Shown in pieces: positions 1 through 12,400 of a stretch of DNA of 64,000 nt. The stretch spans positions 1-64,000 of the forward strand of contig JAAVVG010000032.1 in assembly GCA_012976225.1 (NCBI GenBank). Direction: 5' to 3'. This stretch comes from Golubevia sp. BC0850. Lineage: Eukaryota > Basidiomycota > Exobasidiomycetes > Golubeviales > Golubeviaceae. Position numbers and translations under genes: made by a program. Each line of letters begins with the position of its first letter. The stretch's first letter is position 1. The notes below the pieces were generated by a model. It saw only the letters and a list, made by a program, of their open reading frames with translations. It was not told where the DNA came from and made no database searches.

Positions 1-655
1 TACCATGAGAAGTATAAACACGAAGAAGCAAGAAGAACGTGCCCCCACTGCCTCTCTTCTCCCACTTCCAACACTCACCCATTCCATTGTGCCTCCCTGT
101 CTGACAGTGCGGGCCTCCACCTGAGGAACGATAAAGGAGAAGGACTGTCTGTGGAGGAGATCCTGGACTCGAAGAAAGGAGAATTGGGATTCCTGAATTT
201 CATCAAAGCCACCAATGCCTTCCACCAACTGCCACCGCCTTCCACTCCCCCTTCTCGCTCCCCATCGGAACACTCGATAGAATGAGACAGGCCGGAACTG
301 GAACTGAAAAGTGCAAGCAACAAAATCTGCCCTGGGACCTTCCTTTTACGGCACCTTCTCTCCCCTCCCCCCTTCTCAATGGGTTTCCCATGTAGAATCC
401 CCCCCCCCTTTCACTGCGTCTAGGTTTTCCCATTGGGGTTTTCCAGGCTCACGTTTGACCCTCCCCTCATTCCTCTCGCCTTGATTTCTTTCTTTCTCAT
501 GTAGGTTCTAAGGCAGGCCTAATGCCTTAGACCAGTTTTTTCTCGTTATCATACTCGCCTCCCCTTTCTGGGAACTCCTCCTTGGAGATGCCCCACATCT
601 GTATGTCTACACCAAGACGCCGTTCAGATGTAAATCAATAATAATAATAATAATA
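1..655 (+). mobile_element. 3' end of a LINE-type (non-LTR) retrotransposon, runs off the left edge
   Basis: An open frame enters from the left edge and stops at 267-269. It shows a CPHC motif near residue 14, then an H and a C about 15 residues on, then a stretch around SVEEIL, KGELGFLNFI and KATNAF. This order (CxxC...HxxxxC followed by a 'leucine-rich, then F-I-x-x-T-x-x-F' tail) is what I know from the extreme C-terminus of fungal non-LTR elements after the RNase H domain. A roughly 370-base non-coding 3' stretch follows. It ends with a 'gtctacaccaagacgccgtt' type sequence and an (AAT)n tail at about 638-655, the usual LINE 3' end. The reverse transcriptase lies outside the window. Family assignment (Tad1-like) is inference. 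Confidence 0.6.
638..655 (+). repeat. (AAT)n microsatellite, tail of the LINE
   Basis: Six or so tandem AAT/ATA units close the element; such short trinucleotide tails are known 3' ends of non-LTR elements that integrate by target-primed reverse transcription. Confidence 0.7.
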
Positions 656-1115
656 GGGGGTAAGGGGAAATTTGTTAACAAGTCAAAGGCAATTTGAGAT
701 TTTGACTCTTGCGATACTCCATCAACTCACTTACTCCTTTATATCATTCTTTGATGCAGCTCAACTCTGCCCTGGGTATAGTTTCTATTTCTGCATTTGA
801 ATTCAGATGAAATCGAACCTAAATGGAGAAGAGATGAAAAACAAATGAACAGACAGAAATGGTATTGCTTACGGAAGCTGGTAAATGACAAAGATTTGAA
901 GAAACAATTTACAAGGCAAAGAAAGGAAAAAAGCAGAGATTGAGAGATAGCTGTAACAGAAATATGAGCGGAATCAAAAGACGAGAAGGAGTTGAAAGGT
1001 AAAGCTGAAGCACCAAGAAGAGAAAGCAAGAGAAAGACCAGAAACCTTTTTGGTAAGTTGCGATTGAGTTTTGATGATCCACAAGATCGGTAGGTTTGTT
1101 CATTTTGAAGCATTC
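656..1115. other. Intergenic, no gene seen
   Basis: A-rich stretch between the LINE tail and the stop codon of the Pmp3-type gene. Short open frames here lack splice logic or family resemblance. It probably carries the 3' UTR of the minus-strand gene. Confidence 0.5.
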
Positions 1116-2663
1116 CTAGAATTCATGATTCATATCCATGATATCTTTTTGAGGTTTAGGTAAAGGAGGAGGAGGAGTCGAGTCTTCCCTGTAATTTTGG
1201 TATCGTTGATTTCCACTAGTATTCGATTTCGTCCCAGTCCTTTCTTGCTGATTATAATGAGAAGTTGATCTTGGGACTGGAGGAGCTCTTCCAGTCATCT
1301 GTTTAGCGATAGACATATCAGCATCCTCCGGACCTTCATCATCGAAACTTCCTCTCACCCTTCCAGCAGAAGTTCCGTTAGAAGAACCTTGTTGACCATT
1401 TCCTTGTAGTTCTCTGTCAAATTCATCATCATAAGCATGTCCAGCTCCAACTCCTCCCATCCCTTCAACCTCTTCAGACCTTTCAAACCTATCTTTCTTT
1501 CCCTTTTTCCCGCCACCAAAGAATTTTGACTTTGATTTCGATCTAGGTTTCTCCATCCCACCTGCATCTGAAAGACTAGATCTACTCCTTCGAATAGCAT
1601 AAGGATCTTCTCTAATAGACTCACTTCTAGAACTACTTGTTCCAGGTCTTCTCTCTCCATCTCCATTATAGAATTGATCTCTCTCGATTAAAGTTCCATC
1701 CTCTCTTCTTCTAGGTCTCTTCATATTATCTCCATCTTCATATTTATGACCATTTTGATAAATGAATTGCTTTCCGGTATCGTCATACTGAACTCTGTCT
1801 GGGTTTTGATCGTGGTATCTTCCTACCCAACCTCTCTTCTTTTGCTTGCGCGTGATGGCACTGTCATCGACTAAACCGTATCTTTTAGCCCATTTGGGTG
1901 TTCGATTCCGATTGTCGTTGTTTCGAACATCTGGAAAGAAGGAGTGGAAGGAGGCGAGAGAGAGTTAGGGTCCGGGTCAAACAAAGGTGTCGAGAGGTCC
2001 TTCATAAAAATGGAAAGATGACTAACTTTGAATAAACCAGTTATGCCCATGTCCTCTATTCAAGAGAAGGGGAGAAAGTTCAGGAGTGAAGAGAGGTGGC
2101 GGGAGGAGAAGGATGGGTGGCAAATCAAGATTAGTTAAAAGAGAACAAGCGAAAGACAATCCCGTTTCTTGCATGAGAGCTGGATCTAATTGGTCTTGCT
2201 CGTCGAAGATCATTGAAACTCACGGAACTGAAAAAACGAAACAGGAAGAAGAGAGAAGGAGGGGCCGCGACAGAAAACTCGTCAGCTTTCTCTGAACATC
2301 TCTGAACATCTCTGATCGAAAAACTACTCCCCTTTACACTGATGAAAATTCCCATACAACGTTATCATGATCTCATGAAAGTACTCACTATAGCCACAAA
2401 TGGTACATAGAACATTGATAGCAAAGTCCTTTCCGAATCCAAAACGAATTAGAACTGCCAAAGGTGGAAGCAAGAAGCCCGCGATCATGATCACTCCCGT
2501 GAATCCTAGTGAGGGAGATCAAAAGAATTTCAGAGTCAAAGAACTCGGTAAGGAAAGAAAGAAGGTTAAGGTCCATCGAAGGCTGCTTTTGTAAGGTGCA
2601 GGGGCTGGATAAAACGGGAGGATAGAGGGTAGGACAAAGCTTCGAAGAATAACCTCTACCCAT
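1116..2663 (-). CDS. Pmp3/UPF0057-family membrane protein with long hydrophilic C-terminal tail
   Basis: Exons on the minus strand: 2663-2660, 2505-2389, 2053-2027, 1930-1116; all phases agree and give 320 residues. The first coding exon is only ATGG. Residues 2-42 form the Pmp3 core: a hydrophobic helix, the LLPPLAV turn, an Arg-Phe-Gly stretch, a second helix ending CTICGY, then GHGHNWF. Pmp3 proteins are small plasma-membrane proteins that affect membrane potential and cation tolerance, and they normally have 50-60 residues. Here about 270 extra residues follow, rich in Arg, Ser, Asp and Gly, with RRSRSS, a KSKSKFFGGGKKGKK basic patch and a PPPPLPKP proline run near the end, which suggest cytosolic binding and phosphorylation sites. 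The 335-base second intron is long for this window. Core assignment is confident; the role of the tail is unknown. Confidence 0.72.
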
Positions 2664-3858
2664 GTTCTACCGATCAAATTCGATTCAACAGGTAGTCAGC
2701 TCTTCTCTACCTCTACCTCTGTTACTCTTTTCATCTCTCTATCCAAGAGACCCTGACTCTTCAATCCCCATCAATCTCTCATCTTCCCCGTGTGGGTTCG
2801 CCTTCTTCGGATTGCTTCCTTAAATCCTCTGTTTCATTTCATCAATTCTAAGTTCTACTCATCCTATCCTTCACTCGTCCACAGCTTCCGATCTCAATCT
2901 CGAATCGGAGGTTGAACCGCTTGTTCTCTGCATCTCTTGAGCTTCCCCAATCCAAAGCCATCTTCTCAGAACCAAACTCCAACATGCTAGTTTTGGAGTC
3001 ATTCTTAGAGAATTCTGAAACGCTCGAACAAGGCAGCCAGCTTCTAATGATGAACTCTCATCCAAGTGCAGGATAGGATGTGACCATGCGCTTGACCTAA
3101 CAGCTAACTCACCATGATGCTTCTTTGGAGTACTGAATGTCAGAGAATTGAGATGTTTAAGCTTTAGTTTCTCAGTCGGCTGATGAGATTACCACAGATC
3201 GAAGGAAGGGATTACTCACAAGTCTATCTTTCCATTCTCCTTTCTAGGAATTCCATTTCTCATGAAAGACGTCATCTTTGGATGCAGATCAGATCTTGGT
3301 TGATTGGTTGGGAGTAGAAGAGAAGAGAGAATAGAAGTAGATTTTAGGATCAGATGAAAATCAAGATGTTGAAGTAGATGATGTGATGATGATGTTGGTT
3401 GGATATAAGTGAAAACTCCACACTTTCGATTGAGAGACAGACCAGCTTGGCGGTGTTGCGGAACCAATTCGCCACCCTACGCCACTTTGAAATTCTAGAA
3501 TCTCAAGATTTCAAGTTCGGGCTTTCTTTTGGTTATTGCGAGCCGAAAGAGCTGAGTCAGTGAGAGATAGAGCTGATCTTATGACTTATCTCCTCTTCTC
3601 TCAGCTTGCCACCCATCTTTCTTTGACTCGTTCGACTTGAAGCTTCATGTCAAGAAGATCGGATCTATCTACGTATATGTTTTGCTTCTTTCACTTTGAC
3701 TCTATCCGTGAGGCAAGTCTTTGCTTTCTGGAGAAGGAGCCACGTTGCAGGCCCCTGTGAGAATGAATACCTTATCATTTCTCACTCCTTCCTTTCGACC
3801 ACGACCACCATGATGGCATCAGTCTAGCTCAGCTCAGTTGGAACCCAATCTGTTCAAG
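2664..3858. other. Divergent promoter region between the Pmp3-type gene and the MDM1-like gene
   Basis: About 1.2 kb without a convincing gene. A short minus-strand open frame around 3240-3295 ends at a gtgagt donor and could be a 5' UTR or upstream exon, but its phase does not join the Pmp3 frame at the acceptors tried. Pyrimidine-rich patches lie around 2700-2850. Confidence 0.4.
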
Positions 3859-6800
3859 ATGAGTAGCTTCACCAACCTTTCTTTCAAATCAACATCAAGT
3901 TCAAGCTCAAGTTCAAGCTCAAATTCAGGAATAGGAAGCAAGTTATTGATTCTCTCGTCAATCATCTTGATTCCATACTTTTTGTCATTGATTCATCTTT
4001 CACCTTTCTCAATCTTACTCTCAATTCCTCTAATCTTAATAATTTGGTTCATTTCAATTCCTCTAGCTCTTCTTTTCACTGCTTCCTTAGCAGATTCAAC
4101 TACTATTTCCACTTCCACTTCCACTTCTTCCACCTCTACCTTCTATACCTCTACTTCTCATCTCAATCCAATCCGTCTACCTTCAAGACCTTTCTCTCAT
4201 CTTCAGCCTTCATCTTTCAGAACTTCGATTCATTCATCCTCAACTTCAGTATCAGAATCAGTAGATCATTTAATCTCTTTAATCCTAAGAGATTTCATCA
4301 AAAAGTGGCATACTCCCTTGCTTTTTGGCTCTCAATCTCAACCTCAAGATGACGACGATGATCAATTATTCCCTTTAGCAACTGAGAAATCCATTAGAGA
4401 AGCTCTGATCTCAGGTCTCAACAGAGCTACTTCTTTAGATCTACCTAATCTGGCGGTAGGCAAAATTCTACCAACTTTAACAGATCATTTATCTAGATTA
4501 AGGATCGCAGAGAGGGAATTGGCAGGTGTTGGAGATCATCTATCAGATCAAGATCATTCCAATACAATCACCTCCAGTCGTCTCCAAGAGAAAGGAGGAG
4601 CAAGGAAAGCAGCTCTCTCGACTTCCCCCGGATCCAATTCAGAAGAAGTAGATCTCTTCCTAGCTGCTAAATATCAAACCAATTCTCATAAGCTTCACCC
4701 TGCTGTTTCAAATGTCTCTTCCCCTAATTCAAAACCCTCGGAATTGGATCATCTAAGGAAGTTGGCAGAGAGAATGTTGGGATATCTACTTCCTGATGAT
4801 GAGAGAGGTAGTAAAGCTGTCTTTGTGGCCGTGAGAGAGGTGGTGGCTTGCACTATCTTGATGCCTGTGGTGGACATGATGAGTGATACTGACTTTTGGA
4901 ATGGGATTCTGGATCAGAAAGTGAGTAGAAGAGGGGAGGGGCAAAGAGGGAGAAGGCCGTGTGATAAGGTGGTCGGGCTAAAGAGAGGAGTAAGCTAGGC
5001 GGGATCCAGTCAGTTTGTCGTGTTGATCAATAGGTCTCAAAAATCTGGAGACAGGGAGGAAAGAGACCCAGCAAGTCACGGCAAACGTAGGTTCTGACCC
5101 CGCCTCGATTCCTCGTCCCTTCCCTTCCCTTCCTTCCCTTCCTTCCCTTCCTGACAGACCGGGGCAGCCATTCAAGAGCAGAAACTAGTCCAACGACTTC
5201 GACAAGCTCTAGAACGTCAAAAAGGTACCACTTCTCCTCTTCCTCCCTCTACTTCTACCTCCATCGCTTCAAACCTCACTTCAGCTTCTGCGGCTCTTGG
5301 AAATCTAACAGGTTTCAGTCTCTCCTCCATGTCTACGAATTCTCAACCTTCAACCGGATCCAAATCAGACAAGTTTAATCATCAATCCTTCTCTACTTTC
5401 CTCAAGAACATTGAGGATGCAGCTTCTATCCTGGAAGCGAGGAGGAGTCGGAATGACGTTGCGGTTCAGATTCGCAAAACCAAGTCGGCTCTAGCTGCCG
5501 TCACTTCTGGAGGGGCTGAGGCGGTGGAGAGAAAGGCGGGACTGGTCAGATATTTGGAGAGACTTCATGTAGCTTTGGGAGCTGCTGAGAAGAGAGTTGA
5601 AGAATTGAGCATGGGTAACAAACCTTCAACCAAGAACTCCGACTTGACCATGCCCACTTCTCCTAGTAGAGGAAATAGCTCTCCAAATAGAATTACGCTT
5701 AGTCAAGTCATTCATAATGCCAGCACTTTGAGTTATTGGATGGAACATATGGATAGGAGGAAACGATCAGAGTTGATTCAGTTTTGGCTGGCTGGTGAGT
5801 TTCAAGATGTCTTTTCTTCTTGCTATCTCGTCGAATCACATGAGCTGACTCGGCTTCAATTTTATTTTCTCACAGTTGAAAGTTTCAAGGACCCTTTGGA
5901 GAGTGTAGAATCAGAGAATGAGGAGATAGAACCATCTTCATTTACCGGCTTGAATCCTGATCCTTCAACAGTCTCGACTTTGAAAGAAGACCTCAAGCTG
6001 TTTACCGAAATCTATTATCCTTCGACTTTGTTGAACATCAAACCCATCTACATCTCTACAGCCGAAACTTTTATCAAGTCAGACTCTGCTACTCCTTCAG
6101 CTAGACAAGTTCACAAAGTCAGAGAATCGGTTCTCAAAGCTCAAAGACAGGTATTTAAGGAAATGCTTGAAGACGATTGGCCGATCTTCAACAACAGTGA
6201 TCTATTCTTCAAAGCTCAAGACGATTTGGCTAGAGATAACAATACCGGAAGCTCTGGGAATGCAATTCACAGTAGAGTTTCTTCTGCTTCAGGTATGATG
6301 ACTCCTTCAGACTCAAGATCAGCTCTATCCTTTTCAAGCACCAGCTTCTTCTCTTCTTCAAATGCTAGACCTACTTCCAAATCACCTCACACTTCCAGGC
6401 TCAATAGCGACACTCCAAGATCCGTTACCAACCCCAATCCCTCTTCTTCATTTTCTAATTCTAGCACCGAAGCCTCTACTCCTCTTCCAGTCTCGAGACC
6501 TTCAATGAATCGAGCCAATTCGGACCACGCAGATCTCTTCGGCAAGGAATCGCCTCCCGCTGTCGGTCCTGGAAATCGAACTTTCTTCTCTTCCCGAAAC
6601 GCCCACCCAACTTCACAGTCGCTTTTTGGAGAGGAGGAAGATCAACTCATCTCTGGAATGGTCTCTCCGAAATTGGATTCGATGAACGACAACTTTCATG
6701 TCCTAGTTGGAAGCACCAAAGGAAGTCGAAAGGGTGCAGATGGAAGAGCTCCACTGTTCGACACTGATCCCCTTTTTGAAGATGGCGAGGAAGAGGAGGA

Positions 6801-9004
6801 TGATGGACTCTTTGGTGGAAAGTTGTCCTCTGATGCTCCTTCTAGTAGAGAATCTGAATACGTCAAGGTCGAGATCGAAATGATGGACGCTGTTACTTCG
6901 ATTCTGGAAGATGAAGATTCTAGAGTGAAGGTTGAGAAAGATAGGAAGAAAGCCAAGAAACTCAAGGATTCAAGAGATGGAGAGACTTCGACGAACTCAA
7001 ATGCCAAATCAACTGCTGCTAGAGATCTTCGACCTGCTTTCAAGAAGACCGGAACTGGGAACACAATAGGTGGTGGATCAAGGAAAGAGGGAGAAAGGAA
7101 TTTCTCCTCGAAAGGGATCTTTGAAGAAGACGCTGACGTCCGAGGAGAAGAAGAATTGGATCCTACTCTCTTACCGCAACATCGTCGAGGGTCCTCGTCT
7201 TCGTCTGAAGATGATCTTTCTGCCAACTTGGCATCTATGGAATCTTCTGAACTCGCTACTGCTCCACTCGGAACGCTGGATCTCTCAACTCAGATCTCAA
7301 GGTTGAGCGAGAAGCTGGATAAGCTCTTACCCCAAGAAGAGATTCTAGCAGCTTTGATGAGAAAAGCAGAGCTTACGGGTGCTAAGGAAAAGGAGTTGCG
7401 ACTTTTGACAAAGAGTAGAAGTGCTGTTGGAAGAGAAGTCAAGGAGCTTGTTTGGCAACTCGAGAGTCTGAAGAAGCAGCACGAGGAACAGAAATTGAGA
7501 TCAGGAAGGACTAGAGTCAGGATCAAGGTGAGTGTCGAAGGTTTGGTGCCAGAAGAATACTCAATCCTCCATCTTAGTTTCTGACTCTATTTTGACTTTT
7601 TGTTCTGTACTTCTCAGAACACAACCATTGGCACGGAGGATGGAAAAGAGTACGCTATGTATCTTGTGGAGGTCAATCAACTCTCCCTCTCCTCCTCCTC
7701 TTCGATCGAAGCTACCCCTTCAAGCGGCTGGATCGTAGGAAGACGCTACTCCGAATTCTTTGCTCTTCATCAAAGGTTAAAAGAAAGGTTTCAAGAAGTT
7801 CGAACTCTCGAAGCTGAGTTCCCAGGAAGGCGATTGGTTGGTCTAGTGAACCCTCCTTTCGTCGACGCCAGAAGAGTAGCATTGGACAAGTACATTCAGC
7901 TTTTGGTCAAGATCCCTAAGATAGTTGAAAGTCCTGAACTCAGCATCTTTTTGTCGAAGAGCCACTCTGTCGCCGCAGCCCTCGAGTCATCTCCTTTGCA
8001 AGCCTCAGCGCCTTCCTCGTCAAATTCTGTCAATCCTGGAGGAGCTTCCTATCCAGGTCAAGGAATCGTCAAAACTCTATTTAAAGGAATGACTGGAGTT
8101 GCTGAGGGATTGGATGATCTCATCTTTGGTCAATCAATGTTCGAACTCGTCATGCAACGACTTGTAGCTCAATCTCAATCAGCTTCGCTTTCTTCCAATC
8201 CTACTCTTTCTACCAACACTTTAGATTCAGCGAATGTGGAACAAGCAATGCAAGGTGCTACTCTCGCTGAAGTCAGGGAGGCTGCGGCGGCCGGAACGAC
8301 ATATTTTACTGAACCGATCTGTGATTTAGTTAGTGAGATTTTCGAGTTGAAGAGAGAGAACAACTGGCTTAGAAGACAGGCGATTGTTATCATACTTCAA
8401 CAGGTTCTTGGAGGAACTATAGAACGGTGAGTAGTAAGCCTTTCCCTTTCTCTCGAGTCGTTCTTTCAAATTCTAATTTTGCTCTTTTCATCCCATCTGT
8501 CGCAAGGAAACTTCGAGAGACGATATCAAATGCGCTTGCGCCTACTCCTCTTCTCTCTTACATTGCTTCACTCCAATCAGGTCTCTGGCCAAACGGCGAA
8601 TTGAAGGAACCCTCAAAACCAAGGACGTCAAAGGAGAAAGCAGAATTGAAAGAAAGTGCTAACAGGAAGCTTACTACTTTCATTCCTGGTGAGTAGTTGT
8701 GAGAACGAAACCCTTATGGCGACCTTGTTCTGACCTTTCGCTTTCCATTTTCTTCCATATCAGACGTTTCATCGAACTTCATCGGACGACAGAATGCAAG
8801 GAGAGGTGCAAGAAGATTATTTTCTGCTTTCCAAAATCGAAGACTCAATCGACATCTCATCTACACGATCCTTGATCAAGTGAGTCAGCTATATCTAGAT
8901 GAAAGGAAGATCGATGCCCTCCACTTCAGCATTCTGACCTCAGATTCTGGAATCATTTCTTTTCTTCTCAGATCTTTGACGAACTTTTCCCTTCAACTTC
9001 TTGA
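3859..9004 (+). CDS. MDM1: Mdm1-like sorting nexin (TM, PXA, RGS, PX, nexin-C)
   Basis: Seven exons: 3859-4920, 5158-5794, 5876-7527, 7618-8426, 8507-8688, 8764-8879, 8972-9004; phases join to 1496 residues. After a poly-Ser stretch come two membrane helices (about residues 35-80), a PXA domain (about 130-355), an RGS-type domain in which splicing restores FWLAVESF, a long Ser-rich acidic linker, coiled coil, a PX domain with the RRYSEF signature, and a C-terminal nexin domain ending FDELFPS. This domain order is that of yeast Mdm1 and metazoan SNX13/14/25, ER-anchored proteins that contact vacuole or lipid droplets through PX-phosphoinositide binding. ATG 3859 is the first Met in frame; an earlier TTG is not needed. 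Intron 5795-5875 is a multiple of three without a stop. Intron 4921-5157 contains a CCTTC microsatellite. Confidence 0.9.
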
Positions 9005-9491
9005 TTGATTTCATCCTCTTCATGCAAACGATATTCTTCTGTGCCTTTCAACTCCCCTCAATGACGAACTTTTGATGAATTTAATGTTTGTATACCCTGC
9101 TCAACCTTCAATTTACCTCATTTCTCTTCTGACCGCTGTGCTGAGTGCCGTTTCAGAGACCGCGAGGCTCAGTCTACCAGGGAGGAAGTTCAGTACAGAA
9201 AGAGACCGTGGTGCTGGTTAGAGGTTTCCAACGATACGAGCGGGGAAAAAGGGGAAGAGGTGACTTTCTCTCCACAATGAGACAAAACGTCGCTGATTGT
9301 CTGATTGTTGAAAGCAGGTAGAACCTGGTGGTTAATAAAGTAGAAGTACATTTGGAGGTCTAGAGCAAAGTCACCGAAAATTGAGTTTGAGTCTTGGTCG
9401 TAAGAAAGAAAAGGAGTAACTATCAAAGACGATCAGAGAACCGATCGTCCGTTGTTGAGTGAATGGCTTGTCGACTTCGAGAGTTCAGTGA
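9005..9491. other. Convergent intergenic, 3' UTRs
   Basis: Space between two convergent stop codons (MDM1-like and Clr2-like). No reading frame with family resemblance seen; presumably holds both 3' UTRs and terminators. Confidence 0.5.
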
Positions 9492-12400
9492 CTATGTAGG
9501 GCGATCCCAACTGGTCTGAAAAGCAGAAATAAAAAAAAAGGAGGGTACTTTCATCAGAAAAAGTTACTCACGTTAAGAAGGAAGTCCCGAAGCAAAGATC
9601 GACAGTACTCACTTGCTTCGTAGCTTTATGATAGTAGAAAACTTCGTTGGTTGTTCTACTACGACGTTCTGACCATCCCTCCGGCAATGATTTCTCTTGA
9701 TCGATCGAGCCACTAGCTGAGGTTCTTACGGCAGTCTTCATAAGAGAGGCGCTCTTTGGAGCAGGAGTGGTAGTTGAAGCCAAACCGGTTGAAGAGGATG
9801 AATCTCGAGGCTTCGCGATCGAAGGAGATGCCAAAGAAGTTGAAGCAGGTGATGGAGCTTGATTTGTTACCCTGCCTGCTGGAACTGGAGTCTCGACTCC
9901 CGATGAAGTTGAAGAGGGAGCGGGAGAGGCTGCGGCTGGAGTTGTGGAGTTCCTATCTTTGATGAACTTGGATTGGATCAGAGCAGTAGTAGATATCGTT
10001 TTCTCGGAGGGCGTGGAAGCTGTGAGGGGTTTGGAGATTGTAGAAGGAGAAGTAGAATTCATCGCTGTTGGCTTAGCAGGTAGTGAAGCGCGAGCCAGAG
10101 CAGTAGCCATAATTCCCCTGGAAAGGCCGGAAGTGACTGGAATGGACTTTCTTGGCTCGTTTGAATGAGAAGTTGGAGGAGGAGGTAGAGGAGCGGAGGT
10201 TGGCTTGGAAGGTAGGGATGGAGGAGCGACTGGATTGGAGGCAGCGCTTGAGGATGCGGGATCCTGAACAGCAGAAGTGGAAGCAGGCTTTAAGATCGCA
10301 TGATCAGCAGTTGAAGGTAAGGGGTCTTGCTTCTCAGTAGTGATCGAAGGCTGTTGAACTGGAGCTGAGGTACTGGAAGTCTGAGCAGGCAAAGACATGG
10401 TAGCTTGAGCAATCACTGGAGGAGAAGTGCTAGCAGAGTTTGGCTTGAACTGCATAGCTTGAGCGGTTGACGAGCTTCCTTTGACGGTGGGTTGAGGAGA
10501 TTCTTTAGCGAGAGCTTCTTTGATGGGAGCCACAGCTGCTTGAAAGATAGTACCTTGAGCTGCCGAAGTCACAGTTCCTTTAGAAGCTTCATCGGATCCT
10601 TGGAGGGCCGACGATGAAGAAGTGTTGTTGCTTGATTTGGATGGGATCTTATCAGCTTGAGGAGCAGTATCGGCCTTAGGAAATTGAACAGCGCTTTTCG
10701 AAGGGCTTTTCGAAGGTTGAGGAACTGGAAGAGAAGCAGCCGAAGAAGGCTGAGCAGGTAGAACGACCGTCTTGCTAGCTGGAGAAGCGACCTTGTGAGT
10801 GACCCCAATCCTCGGGTCAGAGGGTTTGGGGTGTTCCGACTGAGCTTCGTCCAACTTGAACTTCTTAACTCGAGCTGACTCGAGTCCTCCCTTGGTCGCA
10901 GCCTCTTCGGCAGGACGTTTGCGAAGAAGAGAATCTCCTCCAAAGAATGTAGCCGCAGCTGAAGTAGAAGTGGACGCTGGAGCTGGAGCTGGCACGTTCG
11001 TAGCTGTCCTCGTCGTTTCCACTCCAACCATTGGCGTGTCTTCTTTGCTTCCAGCAGCAGCAGAGTCGGATTGAGGTGCAGCTGCAGGAGCAGGAGGATG
11101 ATCGACCTTGAGAGTGAAAGAAGGAAGGTTCAAACGATTTGGAAAGAAGATTCCACCTGCCACTTTCCTCTTCTGCTGCTCCTGTGGCTTCTGCTTCTCA
11201 GCGTCTGCCACAACGACACCATTCCTTGAATCTGAAGGATCTGAATATGGAGGAGTGTACGTTCTTTTTGAAGAAGTTCCACCAGTTCTAATCATTTCCC
11301 TGATGAGAGCTCGTGCTTTCGCGAGAGCTGATCTGGTAGCTTCACTTTTCGGCATGGCTCTAGTGACTCCCATAGGTTTGAATCCACCATTCGACAATCC
11401 TATCAAGCTTAATCTGATCTCATCTTTCTTCCAAGATTCCTTGATCTCGATTCCAGAGGGTTGCTTGGAGAGCTCCTGTTTAAGCTTCTCCTTGAGCTCC
11501 GAGGCTTTCAAAGCGTCTTCATCCTGAGACATTGAGGGATAAAACCTTCCAGCAACGTTACGGACTGGAATTCTAACCTCGAAAGAATCATTGGAAACGT
11601 TCTCGATCCTGAAATTTTGATGTATTTCATGAGAAGGTGGGAAGTAGAATCCTCCAGCTAGAACTACAGTCTGTGGGACGTAAGCATTCCAGTCTCTCGC
11701 CTTTGAATCTGAACTAGTGACTGCGGGTAAAGCTCTTGTGCTAATGGAAGAGTTTTCATACCTCGCCTTTTGAGCTTCAGAAGTAGAAGAGGCTTGATCG
11801 GAAGAAATGACTCTGTAAAGCTCTCCTGCTACGAAAGATCTGTCGGGATCTTCTTCTCTCTTCGAAGAGAGTCGCTTTCCATCCTTCGTAAGATCGAACA
11901 TCGTCTTAATCCTCAAGAGATAAGGTGAAAGAAGGTCCGGAGAGCGTGCACCTTGATCAGAGACGTGCTCCAATCCTCCATCCTCCTCGAGCTTCTTCAA
12001 CAGCTCGGAAACCTGACTGGTAGAGAGATTCAACCTAACTACATCTCCAACCCAAACCTTCTCCAATCCTAGAGACAAGCCTTGAAATAAGATGCTACTC
12101 TCTCCATCAGCCTTCTGCTTCTCTCCAACTGCCGTCATCTCGACGTCTGTGGATCCCATTTGAGATTCGCTTGGAATCGAAAGAGTGGCGATGTTTTGAT
12201 TGATCGGAGGTGGAATCGGAAAGGCTTCCGAAAAGGAATAAGCCGTTTTGGTCTCGGAGACAGTGAGTTCTGCAAATTTGAAAGCGGCGAGACGTTTGTT
12301 GAATAGAAGATCTCCTTCTTTGACTTGCTTTCCATTAGTTCCATTTTGCTTCCACTTTCCGTCCTTTCCACCTTCCTTATCCAGAATTCCGAGATCGTCG

